Shown here: piece after piece, positions 16,865 to 24,300 of the stretch
Layout: each line of letters starts with the position of its first letter
Position numbering within the stretch: the first letter of the stretch is position 1
NCBI GenBank assembly: GCA_020025275.1
Contig: JAHHSI010000017.1
Location: 1-48,652, forward strand
DNA: 48,652 nucleotides
From: Oscillospiraceae bacterium
GTDB taxonomy: Bacteria; Bacillota; Clostridia; Oscillospirales; Oscillospiraceae
Direction: 5' to 3'
The notes under the pieces: generated by a model
What the model was told of the DNA's origin: nothing
Database searches by the model: none
What the model saw: the letters and a program-made list of their open reading frames with translations, nothing else
Program-made: the position numbers and the translations under genes

Positions 16865-17665
16865 TCATTCCACCTCCTTCTTTTTTAAGATAAAGAGCAT
16901 CAGCTCGGATCCGTCATGGAAGTAACGCTCCGTCCGCCGGATCAGGAACGGGGTCCGCTCAACGAGCGCCTCCACATCGCTTATGGCAATGATCTTTTTA
17001 TTTGCTTCGGCCAGATACATCTGTACCTGCCCATCGTTGTCCGGTTCAAGGATCAGGAATCGTCCGACAGCACGGCCCAGTCTGCAGTCAATGCGCTCAG
17101 TGCTGAGACAGGCCCGCTTCCCGATCATCTGCGGGATCAGTGCCTCCCCGCTCTTCACCTCATCATAGAGGCGGATGTCAAAGGCAAAGCTGCCGCCGGG
17201 GCGCAGCAGTGCCGCTACATGGGTGAACAACTGCTCTGTGGCCGCCGCGTCATCAAAGAGGATGCACAAGGTGGTGGCCGGCAGAAAGATGAAATCAAAC
17301 GTCTGTCCCGGGTCCACGGTAAAGACATCCTCCTGTAAGATTCGGATACGGTTTCTGACGCTGCCGGGCAAGCTCTGCAGCTTTTTCTCCAGCAGTGCCA
17401 GCATATCTCCGGAGAGATCCACGCCGGTGATGTGAAAGTGATTCTTGGCAAAGGGAATGGTCAGACGACCGTTACCGCAGCATAGTTCCAGTACCTCGTG
17501 TCCGCAGGAAAGTGCTTCTTCCAAATAAAGACTCAGCTCTTCCTCCCCTGCTTCCGCCAGATCGTATGCCTCGGAAAAGGGCATCTCATACACGCTGCGG
17601 TGTTGAATGGCCGCGCCGAAAGACGCGCACAATCCGGCAAAAAACGATTCACACCCTCCGTCCAT
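16865..17665 (-). CDS. Class I SAM-dependent methyltransferase of the RiPP locus
   Basis: The chosen start at 17665 (MDGGCESFF) has GGAGGGAGG six bases upstream; ATGs at 17671 and further upstream to 17818 are alternatives. The 266-aa product has motif I VLELCCGNGRLTIPFAK near residues 59-75, acidic motif II in ITGVDLSGDM, and FDFIFLPATTLCILF as motif III/IV, typical of Methyltransf_25-type enzymes. It is the first protein gene of the operon and ends one base before precursor C. It likely methylates the peptide, for example its N-terminus, but the target cannot be seen. Confidence 0.85.
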   Translation of the reverse strand: MDGGCESFFAGLCASFGAAIQHRSVYEMPFSEAYDLAEAGEEELSLYLEEALSCGHEVLELCCGNGRLTIPFAKNHFHITGVDLSGDMLALLEKKLQSLPGSVRNRIRILQEDVFTVDPGQTFDFIFLPATTLCILFDDAAATEQLFTHVAALLRPGGSFAFDIRLYDEVKSGEALIPQMIGKRACLSTERIDCRLGRAVGRFLILEPDNDGQVQMYLAEANKKIIAISDVEALVERTPFLIRRTERYFHDGSELMLFILKKKEVE

Positions 17666-17843
17666 AGGCATCCTCCCTCCTGTTTTCTGCATGGGCCGCA
17701 TGGAAGTGTCTGTTAATGACAGCGCTTCCTCGACCGTCTCCACGGCAACGTCTGTCTTTTCCCCAAGACGGTGGAAATGTCCACCAGAAAAGCAGGCTTC
17801 GGTGTCCGCGCAACGCAAGTTAGCCTTCGCTAACTACTGTGTT

Positions 17844-17867
17844 TAAAAAAAGACCGCTGCTCGGTCT
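17844..17867 (-). terminator. Intrinsic terminator inside the RiPP leader
   Basis: On the minus strand AGACCG-AGCAG-CGGTCT is followed by a run of T. It lies after the promoter and before the first gene, so it should limit or switch transcription into the operon. Confidence 0.6.
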
Positions 17868-18035
17868 GCTGTTGTGTCCTCCTTCCGCGCTGCCCATGAG
17901 AACCGGTGGGGCAGCAACACGCGGCAAGGATCACCCGCGCTTCAAAATACATCAGTTTTTAGTAAAATAACAGCCACTTTTGCTTCATTTTCACTGTTTT
18001 ATAGTATATTTTTAGTCCTTTCTAATGATACCCAC

Positions 18036-18064
18036 AATATATATTGATTTTTTCCTGGTGTCAA
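18036..18064 (-). promoter_or_regulatory. Sigma-A-type promoter for the RiPP operon
   Basis: Read on the minus strand: TTGACA (18064-18059), a 17-base spacer, TATATT (18041-18036). Spacing and hexamers are near consensus. It points toward the leader and the methyltransferase gene. Confidence 0.7.
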
Positions 18065-18351
18065 CAGTTTTTTTCCGTTTACTTTGGAATTTGAGGGGAG
18101 GTCCACTGTTCATTTTCCTTAAAATAGTTCGCAAAAAGGAGAAAAAACCGTTTTATCCTCCACAGTTTTTCATTTTTAAATATTTTTTCATTGTGCATAA
18201 AATGAATATTTATTCGATCGTTGTACCATGTTATCCGCATCGATGGTTCAAAGCCTGTCCTTCTTCAAATCTCTCCTGTTCTTCTTTCTCCTGCACGTTT
18301 TTTCTTTCCCTGTCATGAAATGATGTCCGGAAAGACTGCATAGCAGATGAG

Positions 18352-18393
18352 CAAAGGCTCTCTGACTCCGATTCAGGAGCCAGAGAGCCTTTG
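18352..18393 (-). terminator. Long hairpin after the lipoprotein gene
   Basis: Arms CAAAGGCTCTCTG (18352-18364) and CAGAGAGCCTTTG (18381-18393) are exact complements, with an inner imperfect stem. It lies 36 bases after the lipoprotein stop codon. A T-run is weak, so termination is likely but not certain. Confidence 0.6.
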
Positions 18394-18428
18394 AGATCCA
18401 TTCAATTCTCTGTATCGATTACAGCTGC

Positions 18429-19499
18429 TTATGCAAAATAGTCGATGATCGCATTTTTTACCTTTTCTCGATTCAACTCGATGTCATTGCCCTTATAGTT
18501 GATTTCCGCACGGAACTGCACCCCAGTGCCGGTCTCGACCACAGCATAGTAGGTACCATCCCGAACGTCTGTGATCCTCCAAGTCGTAGAGCCGGCCTCA
18601 AATTCCATGATGGTCTCTTTGTTATCAAAGGAGCCTTTCTTGATGGGGTTGAAACCATAGAACACCAGCTCACCAAAATTGGAATGAATGATGCGCTGCA
18701 TCCAGAATACTCTGGCCCCGTCCGTGGTGAAACAGGCACGGAAGTCCGTTGCTCCACGAATATTCAGCCCTTCTTGCCGGAACAGATCCGCCAACACATC
18801 GCTCATAAATGTCCACTTTGAAATATCATACGGCTGTCCGTTGTGCTGGGCCGAGGACAGATCAGCCTTTACATACTGCTGATCCACAATTTCTCTCTGG
18901 AAGGTCACAACATTGATATGTTCATTGACATAGTCAAAAAACTCATTTCCCGCCGCTTCATCTCTGATGTTTGCGTTCACACGGATATAGTCAGTACCTT
19001 CTTTAATGTACACCGTGAAGTTGTCGCCGCCCAGATGTTCATGCACCAGCAGCCGGTCGTCCTTTTCCTGTACAATGCTTCTGTCAGGATCAAAACTCTT
19101 ATTTTCCCACGTTTGTCCCACATGATGAATGTGTACGCCCTGATACGCCCCCAGCTTCTTAAAGAGCACCAAGCTGTTCACTGCATCTGCGTACTGATCG
19201 AGCTGAAAATATTCATTGCCAATTTCCCTGCCCATGGTAATATCCTTGGCAATATCCTGATCTGCGATATTGATACCATACACCGTGTTGCCTTCGATTA
19301 CCCATGTGAAGGTGATGTTGTCGCTATTTCTGTTGGCAGAGTAGTCGTAGTCGAGCTTCTGGTTGGGCTTCGGCTTCTGATTGTCGTCTGTTTGCTGTCC
19401 GGAACCGCCATCCTGCGGTGTGTCCTGCCCACGATCACCGCAGGCCACCAGCCCCAGCACCAAAATAACACTCAGGATCAGGCTCAGCATTCTTTTCAT
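18429..19499 (-). CDS. Lipoprotein of unknown function
   Basis: A 356-aa protein with a signal peptide and lipobox: MKRMLSLILSVILVLGLVAC, with Cys at 20, then a Gly/Gln/Asp-rich linker (21-50). The mature part (about 55-356) is a mixed alpha/beta domain with no family recognised. It has repeated beta-like stretches such as FTWVIEGNTVYGINI and TDYIRVNANIRDE. It has its own promoter (19551-19579) and a hairpin after the stop, so it is transcribed alone. It lies just upstream of the RiPP promoter; a link to that locus, such as lipoprotein-based immunity, is possible but not shown. Confidence 0.75.
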   Translation of the reverse strand: MKRMLSLILSVILVLGLVACGDRGQDTPQDGGSGQQTDDNQKPKPNQKLDYDYSANRNSDNITFTWVIEGNTVYGINIADQDIAKDITMGREIGNEYFQLDQYADAVNSLVLFKKLGAYQGVHIHHVGQTWENKSFDPDRSIVQEKDDRLLVHEHLGGDNFTVYIKEGTDYIRVNANIRDEAAGNEFFDYVNEHINVVTFQREIVDQQYVKADLSSAQHNGQPYDISKWTFMSDVLADLFRQEGLNIRGATDFRACFTTDGARVFWMQRIIHSNFGELVFYGFNPIKKGSFDNKETIMEFEAGSTTWRITDVRDGTYYAVVETGTGVQFRAEINYKGNDIELNREKVKNAIIDYFA

Positions 19500-19550
19500 A
19501 CATTCTCTCCTTTATCATTTGTTGGGGTATGTGCTTTCTCTACACACCAC

Positions 19551-19579
19551 TTTATACTAAATTTATTGTTTCAGGTCAA
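19551..19579 (-). promoter_or_regulatory. Promoter of the lipoprotein gene
   Basis: On the minus strand TTGACC (19579-19574), 17 bases, TATAAA (19556-19551). The start codon follows about 50 bases later with AAAGGAGAG before it. Confidence 0.65.
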
Positions 19580-19809
19580 TTGACAATATTTCCAAAATAT
19601 GTATATTGCTATTGGCTCGATCCCCTCCACAGCAGCGGCTATCCAGCGCCTTTGGTTTTCGGCGAAGTGCCCCTCGTGAGCGGCGGAAGGAGACGTGCGC
19701 CACCCACAAGGCCGACGATCTTTCCACCGCAATAAATCTTAAGATCTCCGGACATCTTTTTCCCCGTGATCCCGCCGGTACCGGCTGCGATATGGCGGCA
19801 CCGTACACA

Positions 19810-19849
19810 AAATCCCCGGCTGCTGCACGAAAGCAGCAGCCGGGGATTT
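19810..19849 (-). terminator. Terminator of the M20 peptidase operon
   Basis: Perfect 17-bp arms (19810-19826 and 19833-19849, core ATCCCCGGCTGCTGC) with a 6-base loop, 30 bases after the peptidase stop codon. Between it and the lipoprotein promoter (19580-19809) no gene is seen. Confidence 0.8.
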
Positions 19850-19878
19850 CATTTTCTATTAGGGCGTTTTTCTTGCTG

Positions 19879-21312
19879 TCAGCACTTTTTCATCAGACGG
19901 ATATAGAACTCCACCGAGCGCTCCAGACAGTCCAACCGGATCCGCTCATTGTTTCCGTGAATGGTGCTGCGTTCCTCCGCCGTAAGATCCATTGCGGAGA
20001 AGCGGTAGACATGGTTGCTGATGGGGCCATAGTGACGGGAATCCGAGCACTGCACCATCAGATACGGAGAGACAACGCACCCCTTCCACGTTTCTGCTAC
20101 GGCAGAGGCTACTTTATTCCAGCTCTCGCAGCCGGTCTCCGAAATGGGGCTGGGCTCAAAGCTCTCCAGCACCTCAATTTCCACCTGCTCGTCGCTGACC
20201 GTCTTTTTGAGATAGGCCGCCGCAGCAGCCACCGAATCCTCCGGATTCAGGCGCATATTGGAAATCAGGCTCGCCTGCGCGGGGATCACGTTTCTTCCCT
20301 TGCTGCCCTCCATCATGGTAAAGGCCGTGGTGGTACGCACCAGTGCATTGAGCTCGCCGCCGCCTTTGCGGCAAATCAGATCCAATACCGGGGCAAAGCA
20401 CCACAGGTTCGCAAAAATAATCTTGTAGAGGAACGTGGAACGCCTGCCCAGTGTGTCGAACATCTCCGCCACCGGCTTGGTGATGTGCATCCGGAAGGGG
20501 TGCTCTACGATGCGGCGGCAGGCAGACGCCAGCGCAGTCACCGGCGTTTTGACCGGGGGCGCCGAGGCATGGCCGCCGCCGGAGTGGACGGTATACTGAA
20601 CATTCATCATGCCCTTTTCCGCAATGCCGATCAGCCCGCAGGGGACCTGGACGCCGGGGAACACGTTTTCCACCACAGCGCCGCCCTCATCGACCACCAG
20701 AGCCGGCTCGATGTGGTGCTCCCGGAAGTAGTTGACAATATTGACGGCGCCCATGCCGTTGACCTCTTCCCCGCCGGAGAAAGCGAAGTACATATCGTGT
20801 TCGGGCACAAAGCCCTCGCCGATCAGGTGGTTGGCACTGAACAGCACGCCGTTGAAGGTGACCTTGGTATCCAGCGCACCACGTCCCCAGAGCACACCGT
20901 CCTCGATGATCCCGGCAAAGGGCGGCTTCTCCCACAGCTCCTCCTCCACCGGCACCACGTCGTAGTGGGCCATCATCACGCTGGGCTCCGCAGAGGTCTT
21001 GCCCGGCCAGCGGAACAGCAGCGCACGATCGGGAAGCCGCTGAAACTCGCAGGTCTCAAAGACATGGGGATAAAGTCCGGGCAGCAGATCGATGAGCTTT
21101 TGGAACTCGGCCTCATCCTCTTTTTCACGGTCATGGTTGGACACGGTACGGCAGCGCAGCAGCTGCTGCAGGCAGCTGACTGCGGCCTCGCGGTCAAAAT
21201 CGATTGTCTCCTCCGACACGGCCGGGGCCGTCTTGGGACGGAACAGCACTGCCCGCAGGAGAACAACGGCCAAAAACAGGACCACCAACCCCAGAAGGAT
21301 ATAACCAACCAT
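19879..21312 (-). CDS. M20 family metallopeptidase with N-terminal membrane anchor
   Basis: A 477-aa protein. Residues 2-23 form one membrane helix. The dinuclear zinc site motifs of M20 enzymes are seen: MMAHYDVVP (His and catalytic Asp), GRGALDTK (bridging Asp), FSGGEEVNG (catalytic Glu and ligand), and the late His in SDSRHYGP. Such enzymes cleave dipeptides or N-acyl amino acids. Its start codon overlaps the stop of the preceding membrane gene (TAATG), so the three genes form one unit. Together they suggest uptake of, or flux control for, a peptide-like substrate that the peptidase then splits. Confidence 0.88.
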   Translation of the reverse strand: MVGYILLGLVVLFLAVVLLRAVLFRPKTAPAVSEETIDFDREAAVSCLQQLLRCRTVSNHDREKEDEAEFQKLIDLLPGLYPHVFETCEFQRLPDRALLFRWPGKTSAEPSVMMAHYDVVPVEEELWEKPPFAGIIEDGVLWGRGALDTKVTFNGVLFSANHLIGEGFVPEHDMYFAFSGGEEVNGMGAVNIVNYFREHHIEPALVVDEGGAVVENVFPGVQVPCGLIGIAEKGMMNVQYTVHSGGGHASAPPVKTPVTALASACRRIVEHPFRMHITKPVAEMFDTLGRRSTFLYKIIFANLWCFAPVLDLICRKGGGELNALVRTTTAFTMMEGSKGRNVIPAQASLISNMRLNPEDSVAAAAAYLKKTVSDEQVEIEVLESFEPSPISETGCESWNKVASAVAETWKGCVVSPYLMVQCSDSRHYGPISNHVYRFSAMDLTAEERSTIHGNNERIRLDCLERSVEFYIRLMKKC

Positions 21313-21977
21313 TACAAAACACCCCTTTTATATAAAATTCTGGATACGGCAATGGTAAATACAACACCCACCGGCACCATAATGCCCACCGTCCCTGCGT
21401 TGAGGGCCGGCACAAAGATAAACAGCGCCAGCATCAAAATGATGGGAGCAATGGAGATCTTCCAATTCTTGGAAACAAAGACCACCCCCAGACCGCCGAA
21501 AAGGGCGGGCAGCATCTGGGCGAAGGCCGGCTCCAGCACCGGCGCTTCCAGCACAGGGGTCAAGGGAACAATGAGGATCACGCCGACAAGAATGATGAGC
21601 GTGGTCACAATACTGGAGGTGGCAATGGCGATGGTGGAGATGATTTCCCCCTCCTCGCTGTTGATGCTGACATCGTTCTGCTCCAGTGCATTAAGGGCAC
21701 AGGGCAGCTTCAGGTTGGAGATATTGCCGGTGACGAAGCTCAGATAGGAGCCGCCGGCGCCCAGCATGGGCACAAAGGTCAATGTCTCTACAAAGCCCAC
21801 CGCCCAGTACATGGGTGCCGTAGCGATCAGGCCCATGAGCAGGGCGTGCCAGTCCGGTGTGGCGTCAAACACGAAGGCCACGGCAATGGGGAACAGCAGC
21901 AGCAACACGGCCACTGAAAGGTTCCAGATCCGTCCGTCTCTGTGGACGGAGTCAATATAATTGAGATTCTTTTTCAT
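21312..21977 (-). CDS. Multi-span membrane protein of the M20 operon
   Basis: The start is taken at 21977 (second of two ATGs) because GGAGGGAA lies six bases upstream; the frame extends to 22139 but overlaps the upstream gene. The 221-aa product has six hydrophobic helices, starting after MKKNLNYIDSVHRDGRIWNL. Segments such as AVGFVETLTFVPMLGAGGSY and ISNLKLPCALNAL look like small-molecule transporter motifs, but no named family was recognised. It is sandwiched between a DUF5058-like membrane protein and the peptidase, so it is probably half of a two-part transporter. Confidence 0.7.
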   Translation of the reverse strand: MKKNLNYIDSVHRDGRIWNLSVAVLLLLFPIAVAFVFDATPDWHALLMGLIATAPMYWAVGFVETLTFVPMLGAGGSYLSFVTGNISNLKLPCALNALEQNDVSINSEEGEIISTIAIATSSIVTTLIILVGVILIVPLTPVLEAPVLEPAFAQMLPALFGGLGVVFVSKNWKISIAPIILMLALFIFVPALNAGTVGIMVPVGVVFTIAVSRILYKRGVL

Positions 21978-21988
21978 CATTTCCCTCC

Positions 21989-22741
21989 TCAGCTGAGCCA
22001 TGCGGTGATGGGAATGGCCGCCGCCATTCCGGACACAAGGCTGATGGGCAGTGCATAGTCCCCCATCCACTTCCAGTTGAATTTCTTGAGGGCCAGTCCG
22101 CAAAGGGCCATGACGACGGCTGAACATACCATCACGCACACGGGGATCAGGCCGGAGGTGGGAGAATAGCTCTCACTGGGGATCCAGAGGCGGGAAATAT
22201 CGCAGAACACATAGCCCAGAAACGCGGAGATCATACCGATGAACATGGCGTTATTCAGAACATCGGCCCACTTGGCATCCCGGTTTTCCAGCGTGTGCAT
22301 CCCGTTGAGCAGCCGCTTGCCGATCAAAGGCACCAGCCAGATGCCCAGCAGAATACTGAGTGTCATGACCAGTGAGATATTGACAAACTGCTGTGCGGTG
22401 AGGACATTGATTTTCCCCAGCGTGAGCCCCATGGCGCTCACGGCGTTCTCCGCGGCGATGGTCTCGTAGCTGAGCGAGCCCACCACGCTCAGACGCAGCC
22501 ACGGCAGCGGGACGCCCAGACTTTTGGAAAGAGCGATGACGCTGATGACAATGGCCACGGCCGGGGCGACGGTGAACACCGCTGCGGTCCGAATGGTCTT
22601 TCTGATTTTCTTCTGATCCATTCCAATCGCTTTACTCCTGCGCAGAGCTTTCACCAGAAAATAGATGGATTGCCCCAGCACTGCGGCAATCAAGATCCCC
22701 GCAAAAACAAAGAGCAACGGATGGTTTACATGAAATTCCAA
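21989..22741 (-). CDS. DUF5058-like membrane protein, TTG start
   Basis: A TTG at 22741 is preferred: it is preceded by GGGAGGGA at good spacing and gives the natural N-terminus (M)EFHVNHPLLFV. The first in-frame ATG (22798) lies upstream of that site. The 250-aa product has six to seven helices, with VLGQSIYFLVKALRR after the first. The general look matches the DUF5058 family, identified from memory, so moderate confidence. It probably forms a membrane complex with the next gene product. Promoter at 22770-22798. Confidence 0.62.
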   Translation of the reverse strand: MEFHVNHPLLFVFAGILIAAVLGQSIYFLVKALRRSKAIGMDQKKIRKTIRTAAVFTVAPAVAIVISVIALSKSLGVPLPWLRLSVVGSLSYETIAAENAVSAMGLTLGKINVLTAQQFVNISLVMTLSILLGIWLVPLIGKRLLNGMHTLENRDAKWADVLNNAMFIGMISAFLGYVFCDISRLWIPSESYSPTSGLIPVCVMVCSAVVMALCGLALKKFNWKWMGDYALPISLVSGMAAAIPITAWLS

Positions 22742-22769
22742 AAAAATCCCTCCCTTATCGAATGGTTTG

Positions 22770-22798
22770 ATTGTACCACGTACACACCGCAGGTGCAA
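22770..22798 (-). promoter_or_regulatory. Promoter of the membrane protein-M20 peptidase operon
   Basis: On the minus strand TTGCAC (22798-22793), 17 bases, TACAAT (22775-22770). The TTG start codon lies about 25 bases after the -10. The in-frame ATG at 22798 lies within the -35 and so cannot be the start from this promoter. The rest of 22799-23056 holds only the terminator of the next gene. Confidence 0.65.
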
Positions 22799-22940
22799 GG
22801 CAAATGGCGAATTTCGCAGACAAATGTTTTATACCCGTGGACGAACCCCCACTTTCGCCCACCGGGCAAGAAACGAACCTCTTGGTCCATCCGGCCGCAG
22901 GTCCGCTCTTCTTCCCCGCCGAAACGGATTTTTTCAGCAA

Positions 22941-22973
22941 GAAAGCCCGACGCCGTTGCAGCGTCAGGCTTTC
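22941..22973 (-). terminator. Terminator of the EEP-family gene
   Basis: Arms GAAAGCC-C-GACGC and GCGTC-A-GGCTTTC with one mismatch and a 7-base loop, followed on the minus strand by TTGCTGAAAAAA. It lies 84 bases after the stop codon. Confidence 0.55.
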
Positions 22974-23056
22974 GATCAATTCACTTCTTTTCCACGAGCC
23001 GGAAGGCGGGGCGCATCGCTCCCTGCGGGGATCGGCCTATGCCTGCGGCTCCCCGC

Positions 23057-24154
23057 TCACTGCAGACGAAACGTCAGCAAAACCGGATTATGGTCGCTCC
23101 ACCGAAACCCGGTGTCCATGACCGTGGCGTCCACCACCTGCACATGATCTGAGACGATGAATCCGTCAATGGTGATGAGAAAACTCTCCGGTCCATAGGG
23201 CCGATCAGCATTCCGGCAGGAGGCCACCTTTGCCTCTGCATCAAAGGGTGCTACGATGCGAAACCCCTCGGGGATCAGCGCATCGGGAATGGGCTTGGCC
23301 CATGTGGCATCTTCACAGGATACGCCGAACACCTCTGCGGAATTTCCCAGCAGATCCTTGTTGAAGTCACCGCCGGCCACTACATAATTCCCCGCCCGGA
23401 CTTCCGCCGCCATGTCCTCAAACAACAGGGCCAACTGCTCCTCGGCGATCTTTCCGTCCGATGTATAGGCCGACAGATGGAAATTATACAGTGCCAGTTC
23501 CTTTCCGCCCTCCACAGGGATCCGGCTCACCGAATAGCACCGATCCAGATCCACCATCATCATGGGGCCCTGCTCAATGGGCAGGCTGCGGCGCAATGAC
23601 GAGGTCATATCGTACCGGGACAGCGTCATGGTCCCCGCCTGATTGGCACCGTGGGGCGCGTGCAGCGGCCACATGAGATAGGGACTGTCATAGTTCTGGG
23701 CAAAGACGGATGCGTAGTCCGGAAACGCTTCGCCCACCAGCGCTCTTTCATCGATATGGTGGCTTCTCGTGCCGTTGGCGTCCACCTCCTGCAGCAAGAT
23801 CAGATCCGGGTCCACAGTCTGAATGGCCGCCAGTGCGCCGCCCACATTCTCTCGAACCGCCTCCGGCGAACGCGCTCTGCTCTCCGTTCCACCGTCCATA
23901 AAGAAGGTGAAATCATCGCTGTAGGCGCCAAACCCGATGTTGTAGGAGACCACGGTATGCTCCTGCCCCTTTTCCAAGGGCTGGCCCGAAACGTGCGTTA
24001 CGTCCAGTTGGATCTGATCCTCCAACCGCTCATAAGCGAGAAAGGCATAGGCCACATAGCCCGCCACAACGAGCAGCAAGGACAACACCACCGCCAAAAG
24101 AATGGTGATCCCCTTTTTCACCGGTGATTTTTTTCGTGCGCCAAGGGTTTTCAT
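23057..24154 (-). CDS. Membrane-anchored endonuclease/exonuclease/phosphatase family protein
   Basis: Start 24154 (MKTLGARKKSPVKK) follows GGGGGGACA; the frame is open to 24199. The 365-aa protein has one N-terminal membrane helix (about 16-38) and then the EEP metal-dependent hydrolase fold. Motifs: VVSYNIGFG (Asn), DLILLQEVDANGTRSH (catalytic Glu), LYNFHLSAYT (His), AGGDFNKDLLG (Asp/Asn pair), and the final WSDHNPVLL (Asp-His). The anchored position suggests an extracytoplasmic phosphodiesterase or phosphatase acting on lipids or nucleotides rather than a DNA-repair enzyme. Confidence 0.85.
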   Translation of the reverse strand: MKTLGARKKSPVKKGITILLAVVLSLLLVVAGYVAYAFLAYERLEDQIQLDVTHVSGQPLEKGQEHTVVSYNIGFGAYSDDFTFFMDGGTESRARSPEAVRENVGGALAAIQTVDPDLILLQEVDANGTRSHHIDERALVGEAFPDYASVFAQNYDSPYLMWPLHAPHGANQAGTMTLSRYDMTSSLRRSLPIEQGPMMMVDLDRCYSVSRIPVEGGKELALYNFHLSAYTSDGKIAEEQLALLFEDMAAEVRAGNYVVAGGDFNKDLLGNSAEVFGVSCEDATWAKPIPDALIPEGFRIVAPFDAEAKVASCRNADRPYGPESFLITIDGFIVSDHVQVVDATVMDTGFRWSDHNPVLLTFRLQ

Positions 24155-24300
24155 AGCCGTGTCCCCCCTATTGAAATGTAGGAGTCCGCTGCTGCGCATC
24201 GAGCTGCCGCAGATCCTCTCGTTTTTCTTTTGGTTCAGGATCGCTTATCAATGCAGTCTTTGTGTAGGCGCTCTGCCGCACACAGACGGCAAAGATCACG

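Larger units (their letters stand above)
17666..18428. other. Leader and upstream region of the RiPP operon
   Basis: From the minus-strand promoter at 18036-18064 the transcript would run about 360 bases before the methyltransferase start. It passes a stem with arms 17886-17895 and 17909-17924 (one bulge), an intrinsic terminator at 17844-17867, a GTTAGC/GCTAAC hairpin at 17818-17835 and a 6-bp stem at 17770-17785. A 40-codon frame from 17952 contains CCC but lacks a good ribosome binding site. 18065-18350 is AT-rich with no gene seen. Confidence 0.5.

Noticed and set aside
17844..17952. Leader peptide frame with a CCC run before the terminator (possible Cys attenuator)
   Set aside because: The ATG at 17952 has no ribosome binding site and the frame runs through the terminator, so a coding role is not supported.
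17840..18030. T-box riboswitch in the RiPP leader
   Set aside because: GGGTG and CCGCG are present but not in the T-box order GGGTGGNACCGCG, and no specifier stem could be drawn.
19606..21747. 713-codon plus-strand open frame
   Set aside because: It is antisense to the M20 peptidase and membrane protein genes, which have clear motifs, ribosome sites and operon structure. Its translation shows no family and is rich in His/Gln typical of antisense GC-rich frames.
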